Shown: positions 45,017 to 54,527, counted from the first letter of the stretch. The stretch is DNA of 64,000 nt from Paenibacillus sp. FSL R7-0204 (GCF_038002225.1 NZ_JBBOCA010000001.1:2356001-2420000), one strand, 5' to 3'. The notes: generated by a model not told the origin, from the letters alone. Translations and numbers: made by a program.

Positions 45017-46429
45017 TCATCGAAGAACAAGCTTTTTTTTGCATACAGCCACTACATATAAGGGATTCATATCTTTTACTTTTCCTAGTTCTATTAGCTC
45101 GTGACCGTTGATGACGGGGTTGTTATAAGGCGTGGTTGTAGATTTCAAACCAATCGCATTTCGGATAGCTTGAGTCTGTATAGAAGAATAATCTGAAACA
45201 AAGGTTTGCCCATACAGCTCAAGGATATCATATTCTTTCAGCAGCTCACCCACAAACTCGGTAATTGTATATTCATATTTGTGATGAAAATTTTGTGGTT
45301 GCTCCACAAAATATTTGACAGGGTTCGTTTGGCTGCGGTTAGGCGTGGAGACAATGAAGATGCCGTCATCCTTGAGCAGTCTGGAGGATTCTTTGATCCA
45401 TACACTGCCGTCATTGATATGCTCAATGGTCTCGAAGGAAACAATGATATCAAAGCTCTTATCTTCAAGCTCAAGCTTGTTAACATTGCCGTAGGCATAC
45501 TCTATCTGATCATGGCCATACGTTTTGCGCGCATTGACCAAGCTGGCTTCATCGATATCTACACCAAGGACATGACTCGCTCCGGCCGCCTGCAGCATTT
45601 TACTGCCATACCCTGCCCCGCAGGCGGCATCCAGCACCCGTTTATCCTTGACGAAGTGTTGGGCTAATCTGTATCTGTTCAGGTGCTCCTCAAGCACATC
45701 TCCGTGGTTCTTTTTGACAGTATCGTTAATGACAAGCCGTTCTCCTGTGAAAACAACATCGTTTTGTTCGGCTATTTCGACTTTATTTTCCATTGATGCT
45801 GTGTCGTTTGCTTTCGATCCTTCGGCCTTTTCTTGAGTTCTTGGGTAGGGTTCTCCGTTTGTACGGAACAAAGTTTCAAAATACTTTTGATTGAGTACTA
45901 TACTTGGATGATCGGGATTATATTTTTGGGCTAAACTATGGTGGTGGTAAGCTTTGGTATGATCCCCCAGCATTTCATAGCATACACATAATTGTAAATG
46001 GGGGAGCCATTGTGCAAAAGAGGCATCATAGTTTACGTGTTCATTCGCTATTGTTTCTTTGGTAGCCATATCAAACCAGAAGATAGCCATGTTCAATTGG
46101 CTTTTCTGCACGAATGCATTTCCGATTTTGTAACAGATTACGGGGTGAGGGATTCCATAAGTAAAGGACTGGAATGCGGATAACAAAGCTTTATCCACAT
46201 CACCAGAAGTAACGTAACAATCTGTGAGCCTCCCGTAGGCCTCGAAGGTTTCTTCATTTAATGTCTTTGCTTCCTGAAGAAACTTTTCATAAAATACAGC
46301 AGCGTTCTCATGATTTTTCTGGTTATATAAAAAGTTGGCATAGTTCAATAAATTGAGATGGGTTTTGGATAGCTGAGATTCCTGTAAATCTGGTTGATGG
46401 TTGGCCTGAGTCGCATCCGGATTGTACAT
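45017..46429 (-). CDS. TPR-containing SAM-dependent methyltransferase
   Basis: A 470-residue fusion. The first half (about 25-190) has tetratricopeptide-like helix pairs (LLNYANFLYNQKNHENAAVFYEKFL and ICYKIGNAFVQKSQLNMAIFWF). After a short charged linker, a class I methyltransferase (about 225-440) shows motif I VLDAACGAGYGS, acidic LGVDIDE, and FDIIVSFETIEHI. This arrangement is common in clusters that build cell-surface glycans, where the methylase often caps a sugar or methylates a nucleotide sugar. The substrate is unknown. It is the last gene of a three-gene minus-strand group and is visibly more AT-rich than its flanks, which may signal transfer. Confidence 0.85.
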   Translation of the reverse strand: MYNPDATQANHQPDLQESQLSKTHLNLLNYANFLYNQKNHENAAVFYEKFLQEAKTLNEETFEAYGRLTDCYVTSGDVDKALLSAFQSFTYGIPHPVICYKIGNAFVQKSQLNMAIFWFDMATKETIANEHVNYDASFAQWLPHLQLCVCYEMLGDHTKAYHHHSLAQKYNPDHPSIVLNQKYFETLFRTNGEPYPRTQEKAEGSKANDTASMENKVEIAEQNDVVFTGERLVINDTVKKNHGDVLEEHLNRYRLAQHFVKDKRVLDAACGAGYGSKMLQAAGASHVLGVDIDEASLVNARKTYGHDQIEYAYGNVNKLELEDKSFDIIVSFETIEHINDGSVWIKESSRLLKDDGIFIVSTPNRSQTNPVKYFVEQPQNFHHKYEYTITEFVGELLKEYDILELYGQTFVSDYSSIQTQAIRNAIGLKSTTTPYNNPVINGHELIELGKVKDMNPLYVVAVCKKKLVLR

Positions 46430-46478
46430 ATCTTACCCCTCCTGCAAAGTTAGAATTCCTCAAAAATTGGACATTGTC

Positions 46479-47945
46479 TTATTGTGCAAGAGCTTTTACA
46501 TAACCAATCCACTGAAGGATATCTTCGAAATAAGACTCTTCGCTATAGAACTCTCTAAAGATATCCTCAAAGTCATTGATGACTACGGGGGCATGCTCAT
46601 TCATAATTTCACTATACCAAGGGAGAATGTAATTGTATAAAGAAGCCTCTTTCTCTTGGCCAATATCCTCCTCGGTTAATCCTTTACCAATGAAATGACG
46701 TAAAATAGACTGATAATTTCGAAAGACGACTTCACCGAGATTGTATCCTGCTGGAGGATTTCCGGCAAAATTAAAAATTCTCCGGTTGACCACGCAAAAT
46801 GTAGGATTTGTAGTTAATATTTCGTATTGCAGGTAAGCCTGATTCAGTGATGAATCTATATAACGGAAAGGTTCTTTGATTTGTTCAAAATCCTTCCTTC
46901 TTAAAATAATCCCGGAAATAAATGTTGACATTATGCCGGAAGTTCTGAGGTAGTCGGATGCGCCTTCTGCAGTATAAACCTGGCCATCATGATTATGCAC
47001 ATTCAAATATATAATTCCACAATGCATATGATGTTGAATGACATCCAGCAGAGTGGGGATTGAATTCTCTACAAAATAATCATCATCACCATGCCATTTA
47101 ATAAACTTGCCCTTTGCCAGTTGAGCTACAAGATATATATTGCGGTCGGCCCCTACGTTCAAGCTGTTTCTGAAGGATCTGAGACAAGGGTAACGGCTGG
47201 CATATCGTGCAATCACTTGAGGAGTAGCATCTGTGGAGGCATTGTCACAGACAATGACTTCTACCTGGTTGTCGTCCTGCAATTGGCTGAATATGGAGGA
47301 AAGGCATTGATCAAGATTGGCCGCACGATTATAAGTCGGAATGCAAATGGAGAGAAGCGGTGTAGACTCCGGTGTGCCGGATTCTTGACTCCAACCTGTA
47401 GTTTCCTGTTCGGGAATGGGCAGCTCCTGCTGTAGAATTTGTGCCGGAGATCCGCCTGCCACACAGTAATCCGGAAGATCTTGCTCGACAAGACTTCCAG
47501 GCTGGATCACGCAGTGTTTTCCTATTCTGACATTACCTGAAATAACGGTTCCATCGCCAATTTGTGTACCTTCCCCGATGATAACTTCTCCGGTGCCATC
47601 CATCCATCCTTGTGCTAATACCGGTAATCCTACCTGACGATACTCATGCCTGGCATCTGATATACTAACATTACTGCCAATACTGACACGAGGCTTGATT
47701 TCAATTCTATTTATGGCTTGAAGAGTGAACCCTTGCTCACATCTGCAACCATCTCCTATAATAATTTTGGGTACAGGCAAAGAATCTTGTACGGTTGACT
47801 GTATACAGTAATCCTCTTTTATTGTTACCCTGTCGCCGATGAGAATGAACTCGGGGTGATGAAATTGTCCGATGGGAGAGATATCTGTGTTTTGGCCACA
47901 GTAAAAGAAACTGGAAACTGATATAGGCTCTAAGGAATGTAACAT
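46479..47945 (-). CDS. Hexapeptide acyltransferase-GT2 glycosyltransferase fusion
   Basis: A 488-residue two-domain protein. Residues about 15-170 form a left-handed beta-helix of hexapeptide repeats ([IV]GxxxxI pattern: IGDGCRCEQGFTL, IGSNVSISDARHE, IGEGTQIGDGTVI, IGKHCVIQPGSLVEQ) ending in the YCVAGGSPAQI signature of the maa/NeuD acetyltransferases. Residues about 200-430 are a GT-A family 2 domain: LSICIPTYNRA, VIVCDNASTDAT and the metal-binding KWHGDDDYF. It may transfer a sugar and acylate it or a neighbour. It is a tandem paralogue of the next gene (47969), about 24 bases away, and is AT-rich. Confidence 0.85.
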   Translation of the reverse strand: MLHSLEPISVSSFFYCGQNTDISPIGQFHHPEFILIGDRVTIKEDYCIQSTVQDSLPVPKIIIGDGCRCEQGFTLQAINRIEIKPRVSIGSNVSISDARHEYRQVGLPVLAQGWMDGTGEVIIGEGTQIGDGTVISGNVRIGKHCVIQPGSLVEQDLPDYCVAGGSPAQILQQELPIPEQETTGWSQESGTPESTPLLSICIPTYNRAANLDQCLSSIFSQLQDDNQVEVIVCDNASTDATPQVIARYASRYPCLRSFRNSLNVGADRNIYLVAQLAKGKFIKWHGDDDYFVENSIPTLLDVIQHHMHCGIIYLNVHNHDGQVYTAEGASDYLRTSGIMSTFISGIILRRKDFEQIKEPFRYIDSSLNQAYLQYEILTTNPTFCVVNRRIFNFAGNPPAGYNLGEVVFRNYQSILRHFIGKGLTEEDIGQEKEASLYNYILPWYSEIMNEHAPVVINDFEDIFREFYSEESYFEDILQWIGYVKALAQ

Positions 47946-47968
47946 AACATAAATCTTCCTTCCTATAA

Positions 47969-49378
47969 TTAGGATTGGCGAATTGCTTCCATGATGGCTA
48001 AGCCATCCTCATAGTAGGGTTCATCTTGATAGTATTTTTTGTAAATTTCTTCGAATTCATCGTAGGTCACAGTTTCTTTGTTTTTCTGCAGCCATGGTAT
48101 AGTGTAATGATACAATGTATCCCTTTTCTCCCTGGCGATCTCCTCAGCACATAAGCCATCGCCTAAGAAATGGTTAAGAATAGATGGATAACCGTTGAAG
48201 AAGACTTCGGCAAAACTGTATTTGGAACTAGTAGCACCACCATAGCTGAAGATGTTATCATACATAATGCAGAAGTTCGGATTATCCTTCAATATAGAAT
48301 ATTGGAGATATACCTGATTGAATTTAGAGGTCATAAAATGTTCTGGTTTCTCAATCTTCTCAAACTCCTCGCGCTTTAGAACAACAGAACTGATAAAGCC
48401 TGCATAGAGGCCGGTGGCGGCCAGGAAATTGCTCATACCGGTATCTAAGCTAAGGGTCTTCGTTCCATTAATTAGGCTAATATGAAAGACTCCGCATTGC
48501 GGATGACTGTGCAGTAAATGAAGCAGGGGCATAATTTTGCCATCCAGGAAATAATCATCATCACCCTGCATTTTTACAAATTTCCCCTTACCCAACGTAG
48601 TTACATAATAAATATTAGGGTCTCCTTCAATATTCGTTTCATTGCGAACTGCTCTTATATTCGAGTAAAGGGCTCTATACTTGTCAATGATCGCTGGTGT
48701 GGCATCTGTAGAGGCGTTATCAGACACCACCACTTCGATCAGCTCGTTATTTCCGATCTGTGAGTAAATTAAATGAAGACAAGTATCCAGATAAGGTGCG
48801 CGATTGTATGTTGGGATACAGATAGATAAAAGGGGAAGCTGGCTTCTGGCAGTAAGGATAGCCTGGGCCTGGTCATGATCAGACACTTCCAGCCAGTTTC
48901 CGGAGGAAGTTTCATACATCTGCTCAATCGATGCGGGATTACCTGAAACCACGCAGTAGTCGGGAACATTGTCCAAGACTATGCTGTTTGCCTTAACTAC
49001 GCTCCCTGCTCCGATACGTATATTCCCGGATAGGCGGCAATTCGCTCCAATCCAGGCGCCTTCACCAATGGTAATGTCTCCTTCCATTTGAACGTTGGAG
49101 TCGATTAGAACACTCCGCTCTAAGATAACCTTCGGACGAGCTGTGATCTGTGCTCCTCTGTTGATCTGACATCCGTCTCCTATACAGATAACCGGACCCT
49201 CATGGGGAATTTGTGGGTCTGTAATGGATGTCTTGATAGAGTGAGGAGCTTCAACAGAAACATTGTTGCCAATAGATATTAGCTCTGGAAACTCAATTAG
49301 GCCCCCTTGCTCGATGTAGGCGTTACTTCCAAACTGAGCAAATCGTGCAGCGAATTCAAGTGATATAGTTAATTTCAA
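47969..49378 (-). CDS. Hexapeptide acyltransferase-GT2 glycosyltransferase fusion, paralogue
   Basis: A 469-residue protein with the same order as the 46479 product. The beta-helix (about 15-150) shows IGNNVSVEAPHS, IGDGCQINRGAQI, IGEGAWIGANCRL, IGAGSVVKANSIV and YCVVSGNPASI; the GT2 domain (about 180-420) has LSICIPTYNRAPYLD, VVVSDNASTDAT and KMQGDDDYF. TTG at 49378 is taken as the start because GGAGGAG lies 8 bases before it; the ATG at 49396 adds six residues but the ribosome binding site overlaps it. It is first in the minus-strand group. The acceptor could be flagellin, S-layer or a wall glycan. Confidence 0.82.
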   Translation of the reverse strand: MKLTISLEFAARFAQFGSNAYIEQGGLIEFPELISIGNNVSVEAPHSIKTSITDPQIPHEGPVICIGDGCQINRGAQITARPKVILERSVLIDSNVQMEGDITIGEGAWIGANCRLSGNIRIGAGSVVKANSIVLDNVPDYCVVSGNPASIEQMYETSSGNWLEVSDHDQAQAILTARSQLPLLSICIPTYNRAPYLDTCLHLIYSQIGNNELIEVVVSDNASTDATPAIIDKYRALYSNIRAVRNETNIEGDPNIYYVTTLGKGKFVKMQGDDDYFLDGKIMPLLHLLHSHPQCGVFHISLINGTKTLSLDTGMSNFLAATGLYAGFISSVVLKREEFEKIEKPEHFMTSKFNQVYLQYSILKDNPNFCIMYDNIFSYGGATSSKYSFAEVFFNGYPSILNHFLGDGLCAEEIAREKRDTLYHYTIPWLQKNKETVTYDEFEEIYKKYYQDEPYYEDGLAIMEAIRQS

Positions 49379-49550
49379 GGCAGATTCTCCTCCCATCCTA
49401 CAGGTCTGGCTTCGTACCCGTTACGCTGTCTTCTAATGCATATGGGCCCGATTCCGAAAGTATGATGAGTGTTTAAAAAAATGCCGGATTTGCTGGACGT
49501 TGTGGATATTAAAGATAACGGTGCTTAATCACATTTTAAGGAGGATTACC

Positions 49551-50006
49551 ATGTACACAGTCAAAGAAGCGGCTTCTATGACGGGACTTACTGAACATGC
49601 TGTACGATTTTATACGGATAAAGGGCTGGTGCCGAGTCTTAAGCGCGACAAGAACAACATCCGGCTGTTCGACGATGAATCGATGAACTGGCTCTACGGG
49701 ATCAAATGTCTCAAGCAGACAGGATTGCCGATAGAAAGCATCAAAACTTATGTCGATCTCTGTCTCGAAGGAGATTCGACGATTGCACAGCGCTTTGCCA
49801 TGATGATGGAATACAGGGAAGCGGCGCTCCTTCAGCTGGAAGAAGCTAAGCAGCGCGTTGCCCATCTGGAACAGAAGGCCCTTCAATATCAGGCCATCCT
49901 GGAGCAGCGCATCCCGGACCTGACCAATCCCGGCAACTGGAGTAAGCTTATGAAGGAAGGTGTCAAGGTTCCGGCGCGCCGGAAGAGAGTGGTGCGGTCT
50001 TCTTAG
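49551..50006 (+). CDS. MerR-family transcriptional regulator
   Basis: A 151-residue regulator. The N-terminal winged helix begins YTVKEAASMTGLTEHAVRFYTDKGLVP, typical of MerR. The C-terminal coiled coil (about 75-120) is followed by a basic tail. No cysteine ligand cluster for metals is present, so it resembles the AdhR-like aldehyde or electrophile responders. AAGGAGGATTACC fixes the start at 49551; a longer frame from 49500 lacks a ribosome binding site. It is divergent from the glycan cluster and, beyond it, from the aldo/keto reductase gene, which is a usual AdhR-type target. Confidence 0.88.
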   Translation: MYTVKEAASMTGLTEHAVRFYTDKGLVPSLKRDKNNIRLFDDESMNWLYGIKCLKQTGLPIESIKTYVDLCLEGDSTIAQRFAMMMEYREAALLQLEEAKQRVAHLEQKALQYQAILEQRIPDLTNPGNWSKLMKEGVKVPARRKRVVRSS

Positions 50007-50054
50007 CAGTCACAGCCACACGGTTGACTATCCTAACAGAAGGAGGCGATCCGC

Positions 50055-50471
50055 ATGACGACTTGTTTCATTTGTGAGAAGCATATGGGGAATACTCCCC
50101 AGCCGCCGGGGGGATACATATATGAGGATGAACACTGGAAGGTGTGTCATTTTCCTGCGGAACAATCCGTTCCAGGACAACTGGTGCTCGAATCGAAGCG
50201 GCATTTGCTTGATTTCTCTGAGATGACTGAGGAAGAAGCGGGCTCTTACGGGATTCTGGTGAAAAAATTAGGTTCGGCGCTTAAGCAGGCAACGGGGGCA
50301 GAACGTGTCTATTCCGTCATCATGGTCGATGGGGTTCCCCATTTCCATGCCCATTTCATTCCGCGGTTGAGCCACAGCGCCAGAGGTGTTGCACTGATTG
50401 CGCAGCAGAACTCGTGTACGGTGGCAGAGGCTGAGGAGTTAGCCGGAAGATTGCGACTTTTAATGAATTAG
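50055..50471 (+). CDS. HIT-family hydrolase
   Basis: A 138-residue histidine-triad protein. The signature HFHAHFIPR holds the nucleophile His of the HxHxH motif. The N-terminus CFICEKH and the PGQLVLESKRHLLDFSEMTEEE segment follow the standard HIT layout. HIT enzymes cleave nucleoside phosphoramidates or dinucleotides. It starts 49 bases after the MerR gene with AGAAGGAGGCGATCC upstream, probably on the same transcript. Confidence 0.9.
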   Translation: MTTCFICEKHMGNTPQPPGGYIYEDEHWKVCHFPAEQSVPGQLVLESKRHLLDFSEMTEEEAGSYGILVKKLGSALKQATGAERVYSVIMVDGVPHFHAHFIPRLSHSARGVALIAQQNSCTVAEAEELAGRLRLLMN

Positions 50472-50540
50472 ATCAAAGCACACCCCAGCCCTCAATCGAC
50501 TTCTTTCGCTATCATTCGTCAAATCCTTTGCCCGTTCACC

Positions 50541-50569
50541 TTGACACCGTGTATACCCCGTGACATAAT
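50541..50569 (+). promoter_or_regulatory. Sigma-A promoter of amino-acid importer
   Basis: TTGACA (50541-50546) and CATAAT (50564-50569) are separated by exactly 17 bases, about 80 bases upstream of the receptor gene. It is the best consensus promoter in the window. Confidence 0.7.
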
Positions 50570-50607
50570 AATTCCAGACTAAATGACTATGATAAGTTGG
50601 ACATTAT
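50568..50607 (+). promoter_or_regulatory. Imperfect palindrome overlapping importer promoter
   Basis: ATAATTCCA (50568-50576) faces TGGACATTAT (50598-50607) and overlaps the -10 box and start site, a repressor position. The AATTCC-type arms recall CymR sites upstream of cystine transporters in Bacillus, but the match is partial. Confidence 0.35.
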
Positions 50608-50651
50608 AGGACAACGAGAGAGATCTTTTACTAGACGAGGGGGAAAATATA

Positions 50652-51500
50652 ATGAAGAAGAAATTTGTGCCAGGCGTTCTGATGGTGTTGCTCGGGTTGG
50701 TCATTGCAGGCTGCGGTAATGGAACTAAGAATGACGCAGGCTCCGCAGAGACAAACGGCGCGGGAGCCGGTACGAAGACCATCGTTGCGGCAACGAGCGG
50801 GGTAAGTAACCCTTTTAGCTACGAGAAGGACGGACAGTTGACAGGTTACGATGTGGAAGTAATGAAGGCGATCTTCAAGGACCTTCCGGAATATAAGCTA
50901 GATGTTCAGGCAATTGAATTCGAAGGGATTCTGACCGGCCTCGATAATGGACGTTTCCAGCTGGGGGCGAACAATTTCAGCTCCAACCCGGAGAGACGCA
51001 GCAAATACGATTTCTCCCTGCCGATTATTGAGAATGCGAATGTATTCGTAGTCCGCAAGGATGATAACACCCTTAAGTCAGTAGAAGGCCTGAAGGGCTA
51101 TAAAGCTGTAACAGAAGTCGGCAACTCCGGTGCCACACTGCTGGAGAATTATAATGAAGCGAACCCGGATGCCAAAGCGGAGATTATGTACACCGACGAG
51201 AACTTCGTGAAGCAGTTCGAAGGCATTGAAGCCGGACGCTATGATGTGCGTATCATTTCCCGTGTGTCTGCCGAGAAGGCCATCAAGGAGCATGGTTTTA
51301 CCAACCTGAAGGTTGTTGCCTTCTCTACAGAGAATAGCGATCCCGGATCTTACATCCTGCTCTCCAAGTCTGCGGACAGCTCACTACTGGATACAGTCAA
51401 CAAGAGAATCAAGGAAATGTATGCGGATGGCACATTGCTGAAGATCAGCGAAGAACAGCTAGGCGGCGATTATCTGCCGAAGAAAGAGCTAATGGAGTAA
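50652..51500 (+). CDS. Amino-acid ABC transporter substrate-binding lipoprotein
   Basis: A 282-residue lipoprotein with lipobox VIAGC (Cys21) and a family 3 bacterial binding domain: YEKDGQLTGYDVEVMKAI, the RFQLGANNFSSNPERR segment and YDFSLPI. Family 3 receptors bind polar amino acids. The overall form resembles cystine receptors of the TcyA/TcyJ type, which would fit a CymR-like promoter site, but the ligand is not proven. Permease and ATPase genes follow after the CapA-like gene, making a complete importer. Confidence 0.88.
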   Translation: MKKKFVPGVLMVLLGLVIAGCGNGTKNDAGSAETNGAGAGTKTIVAATSGVSNPFSYEKDGQLTGYDVEVMKAIFKDLPEYKLDVQAIEFEGILTGLDNGRFQLGANNFSSNPERRSKYDFSLPIIENANVFVVRKDDNTLKSVEGLKGYKAVTEVGNSGATLLENYNEANPDAKAEIMYTDENFVKQFEGIEAGRYDVRIISRVSAEKAIKEHGFTNLKVVAFSTENSDPGSYILLSKSADSSLLDTVNKRIKEMYADGTLLKISEEQLGGDYLPKKELME

Positions 51501-51518
51501 GCGAAGGAAGGTGATCGC

Positions 51519-52850
51519 ATGAAATTTCTAGTTTCGGGAGATGCATTATTCTCCAGCAGCAATTTAGATCAAACGATGGACCCGGAGCTGCTTCAACTGC
51601 TCAAGGGGGCGGATGAGGTGTTCACGAATGCCGAGTTTGTCACGCCAAGATTGAATACCGCTCCAGCCTCTGGCCGCGGCTATCAGACCAGTGTGCGCCC
51701 CAAGGCGCTGGACGAGTTCGGACCGCTGAACATCCGGTATGTCTGCTTTGCGAATAATCATACAGGGGACTACGGGACCCAGGGACTTGTGGATACGATC
51801 GAAGAGGCGGAAGCCCGTGGTCTGACCCCGCTTGGGGTGGGGATGAGCCTGCATGAAGCGCGTAAGCCGGTGTTCGTCGATACGCCGGACGGCCGGATTG
51901 CGATCATCACTATCGATGTGACGAGAAGCGAGGTGTTCGCTGCTTCGAATCCGGGGAACGGAGTTCCGGCCCGTCCGGGCGTCAACCCGCTCCGCTGGTC
52001 GCGGACGTATGTTGTAAACGATCAGGACTTCAACACCTTGAAGGAGATTAGTGAGCGCATCGGCATCGCTTCCAGCATGGAGGAAGGCAAGCGGATTGAG
52101 ACCTATAAGAGCAAATCGGAGAATCATTATGAATTCGGCTCGCTGTTTGAAGGCTATTTAACCTTCGAGAAGGGCGAGCAGTCCCGCGTCAAAACAGCCG
52201 CGCATGAGCAGGATCAGCAGGAAATCTACCGCAGCATTCAGGATGCACGGGAACGCAGTGACTTTGTGTTCGTCAGCCTGCATACCCATGAAGGGGAGAA
52301 TGAGAACTGGTACTCCGATTATCCGGCAGAGTTCATCGAGACCTTCGCGCGCGGAGCGGTGGATGCCGGAGCGAGCTGTGTCTTCGGACATGGTGCCCAC
52401 TTCACCAGAGGGGTGGAGCTGTACAAGGGCCAGCCTATTTTCTATAACATAGGCAGTCTGTTCATGGAGTTCGAAGCCGGAGAGTCGATAGTATCTCCCG
52501 AGATGTTCACCGCCTACGGGTATGCCGAGAATGAAGCTCCGTCTACCCTGCACAAGAACAGAACCAAGGACAGCGAAGGGAACTGGCAGGGCTTCTACAG
52601 CGACCGCAAGTTCTCGGAGAACTTCCTGGTCATGTTCGATCTGAATGTGGAGGAGAAGCGGTTTGATTACGAGCTGATTCCGATTGATCTTAGACTGACC
52701 CATCCTACAGTGACTAAGCGGGGCTTGCCTGTGCTGGCTTCGGATGAAGCGGCGGCTTCCCTGGTGGAGCGGCTGAATGCGGTGAGCCAAGAGCGGTATC
52801 ATACTCAGATTATATACGAAGGAAAGCATTTGACCGTTAGACCCTGCTGA
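51519..52850 (+). CDS. CapA-like metallophosphatase-fold protein in an importer operon
   Basis: A 443-residue protein of the CapA/PgsA family, which takes part in poly-gamma-glutamate capsule formation. Landmarks: SGDALFS at the N-terminus, FTNAEFVTP, FANNHTGDYG, VSLHTHEGENENWY and VFGHGAHFTRGVELYKGQPIFYNIGS, the residues that form the binuclear-metal-like site. Unlike PgsA it has no membrane anchor or signal peptide, so it is probably cytoplasmic. It is inserted between receptor and permease genes of an amino-acid importer, with GGAAGGTGATCGC upstream. Hydrolysis of a gamma-linked or otherwise modified imported compound is a possible role. Confidence 0.82.
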   Translation: MKFLVSGDALFSSSNLDQTMDPELLQLLKGADEVFTNAEFVTPRLNTAPASGRGYQTSVRPKALDEFGPLNIRYVCFANNHTGDYGTQGLVDTIEEAEARGLTPLGVGMSLHEARKPVFVDTPDGRIAIITIDVTRSEVFAASNPGNGVPARPGVNPLRWSRTYVVNDQDFNTLKEISERIGIASSMEEGKRIETYKSKSENHYEFGSLFEGYLTFEKGEQSRVKTAAHEQDQQEIYRSIQDARERSDFVFVSLHTHEGENENWYSDYPAEFIETFARGAVDAGASCVFGHGAHFTRGVELYKGQPIFYNIGSLFMEFEAGESIVSPEMFTAYGYAENEAPSTLHKNRTKDSEGNWQGFYSDRKFSENFLVMFDLNVEEKRFDYELIPIDLRLTHPTVTKRGLPVLASDEAAASLVERLNAVSQERYHTQIIYEGKHLTVRPC

Positions 52851-52892
52851 GCCGGTGTCGTGTAAATTGAACGTGGAAGGAAGTAAAACGGT

Positions 52893-53648
52893 ATGGGAGA
52901 GATTTTTGATATCAACGCGGTGTTCTCAGCGATTCCTCGCCTGTTAGAGGTCCTTCCTGTGAGTCTGCAGATTACGGTCATCTCGATGATCGTCGGCCTT
53001 GTGTTTGCTCTGTTGTTCGCCATTATCCGTATGCGCCGAATTCCCGTGCTAAGTCAGCTAGTCACAGTCTTCATCTCGTTCATTCGTGGAACGCCGATCA
53101 TTGTGCAGTTGTATCTGACTTATAACGGAATTCCGTTGTTACTCAAATTCATTAATCAGCAGTACGGTACGGACTATAATATCAATGCCATTCCGGCGAT
53201 GATCTTCGTGCTGGTCACCTTCGCGTTCAATGAAGCGGCTTACAACTCGGAGACGATCCGCGCTGCGCTGCAATCGGTGAACAAGGGCCAGATCGAGGCC
53301 GCTGAATCCCTGGGGATGACCTATCTTCAGGTACTGAGAAGAGTCATCGTTCCACAGGCGCTGGTGGTGGCGATTCCGCCGCTGGGCAACGCACTGATCG
53401 GACTGCTGAAGGGGACCTCACTAGCCTTCGTTGCGGGTGTAATCGAAATGACGGCTAAGGGGAAAATTATCTCCGGCAGCAACTTCCGCTTCTTCGAGGT
53501 GTATCTCGCCCTGGCGATCATCTACTGGGTGATGACCATTCTGATTGAGCAGCTTCTCCGATTCCTGGAGAAGCGGTTCTCCATTCCGGACTCCGCTGCC
53601 GGGGCTATGAACCGCGGCTGGTTCTCTTGGGGAAGGAGAGGAATCTGA
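52893..53648 (+). CDS. Amino-acid ABC transporter permease
   Basis: A 251-residue inner-membrane permease of the HisM/GlnP family. It has about five membrane helices, SFIRGTPIIVQLYL at the early conserved site, and the EAA loop EAAESLGMTYLQVLRRVIVPQAL. GGAAGGAAGTAAAACGGT is upstream. The stop overlaps the ATPase start (ATGATG context), so the two are translationally coupled. Confidence 0.92.
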   Translation: MGEIFDINAVFSAIPRLLEVLPVSLQITVISMIVGLVFALLFAIIRMRRIPVLSQLVTVFISFIRGTPIIVQLYLTYNGIPLLLKFINQQYGTDYNINAIPAMIFVLVTFAFNEAAYNSETIRAALQSVNKGQIEAAESLGMTYLQVLRRVIVPQALVVAIPPLGNALIGLLKGTSLAFVAGVIEMTAKGKIISGSNFRFFEVYLALAIIYWVMTILIEQLLRFLEKRFSIPDSAAGAMNRGWFSWGRRGI

Positions 53649-54397
53649 TGATCAAGGTAAGTCATTTATCGAAGTCCTTCCACGGCAATCTGATTCTGGA
53701 CGATCTGTCGTTGGAGATTGAGAAGGGCGATGTCGTAGCTCTGATCGGTTCATCCGGTGCAGGCAAGTCCACCTTCCTGCGTTCGCTCAACTGCCTGGAG
53801 CAGGCGGACCAGGGCATGCTGGATCTCGAAGGCTTCAAGGTCGATTTCAGCACGATTACGAACAAGCAGCGGCTGGAGCTGCGAAAGCAGACGGCGATGG
53901 TCTTCCAGCAATTCAATCTGTTCCAGCACCGGACGGCGCTGGATAATGTCAAGGAAGGCCTGAAGATCGTGAAGCGGATGAACGACCGCGAGGCCGCGCA
54001 GATTGCACAGGAGCAGCTGGAGCAAGTAGGTCTTGCGGACCGGGCGCATTATTATCCGAAGCATCTGTCCGGCGGCCAGCAGCAGCGGGTGGGCATTGCC
54101 CGCGCCCTGGCAATGAATCCGAAGCTGCTGCTCCTGGACGAGCCGACCTCAGCGCTTGACCCTGAGCTGGTCGGCGAGGTGCTGCAGACGATCAAGAAGA
54201 CCGCAGCTACCGGTCAGACGATGATCCTGGTCTCGCATGAGATGAGCTTCGTCTATGAAGTAGCGAATAAGGTGCTTTTCCTGGACAAAGGGAAAATCGT
54301 CGAGGAGGGAACACCGGACGAGGTGTTCAATCATCCGAAGTCCGAGCGGGCGAAGGAGTTCCTGCAGAACTACTTCCGCAACAAGTCGAGTATTTAA
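53648..54397 (+). CDS. Amino-acid ABC transporter ATP-binding protein
   Basis: A 249-residue ATPase of the GlnQ type. Walker A is GSSGAGKST, the Q-loop MVFQQFNLF, the signature [15 protein letters not shown], Walker [15 protein letters not shown] and the H-loop SHEMSF. The start at 53648 overlaps the permease stop by one base, and the GGAAGGAGAGG ribosome binding site is inside the permease gene. The frame extends to 53627 but that start has no ribosome binding site. It completes the receptor-CapA-permease-ATPase operon. Confidence 0.95.
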   Translation: MIKVSHLSKSFHGNLILDDLSLEIEKGDVVALIGSSGAGKSTFLRSLNCLEQADQGMLDLEGFKVDFSTITNKQRLELRKQTAMVFQQFNLFQHRTALDNVKEGLKIVKRMNDREAAQIAQEQLEQVGLADRAHYYPKHLSGGQQQRVGIARALAMNPKLLLLDEPTSALDPELVGEVLQTIKKTAATGQTMILVSHEMSFVYEVANKVLFLDKGKIVEEGTPDEVFNHPKSERAKEFLQNYFRNKSSI

Positions 54398-54406
54398 TAA
54401 GAGTAG

Positions 54407-54465
54407 TTCACGCCAAAACCCTGGAGAGAGCGCGAGCTTGCGCTTTCCCGGGGTTTTGGCGTGAA
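54407..54465. other. Long inverted repeat after importer operon
   Basis: A perfect 15-bp inverted repeat (TTCACGCCAAAACCC with GGGTTTTGGCGTGAA) encloses 29 bases that also partly pair, 10 bases after the ATPase stop. There is no T-run, but it is the only terminator-like structure for this operon. Confidence 0.55.
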
Positions 54466-54527
54466 GAAGTGTAAGGACTTCCCCGGAGGATGATCTGAAC
54501 AAACCGGATGTTACGGAAATCGGAAGT

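Noticed and set aside
54407..54465. Transposon terminal inverted repeats
   Set aside because: The 15-bp arms enclose only 29 bases and no transposase; the position after an operon suits an RNA hairpin.
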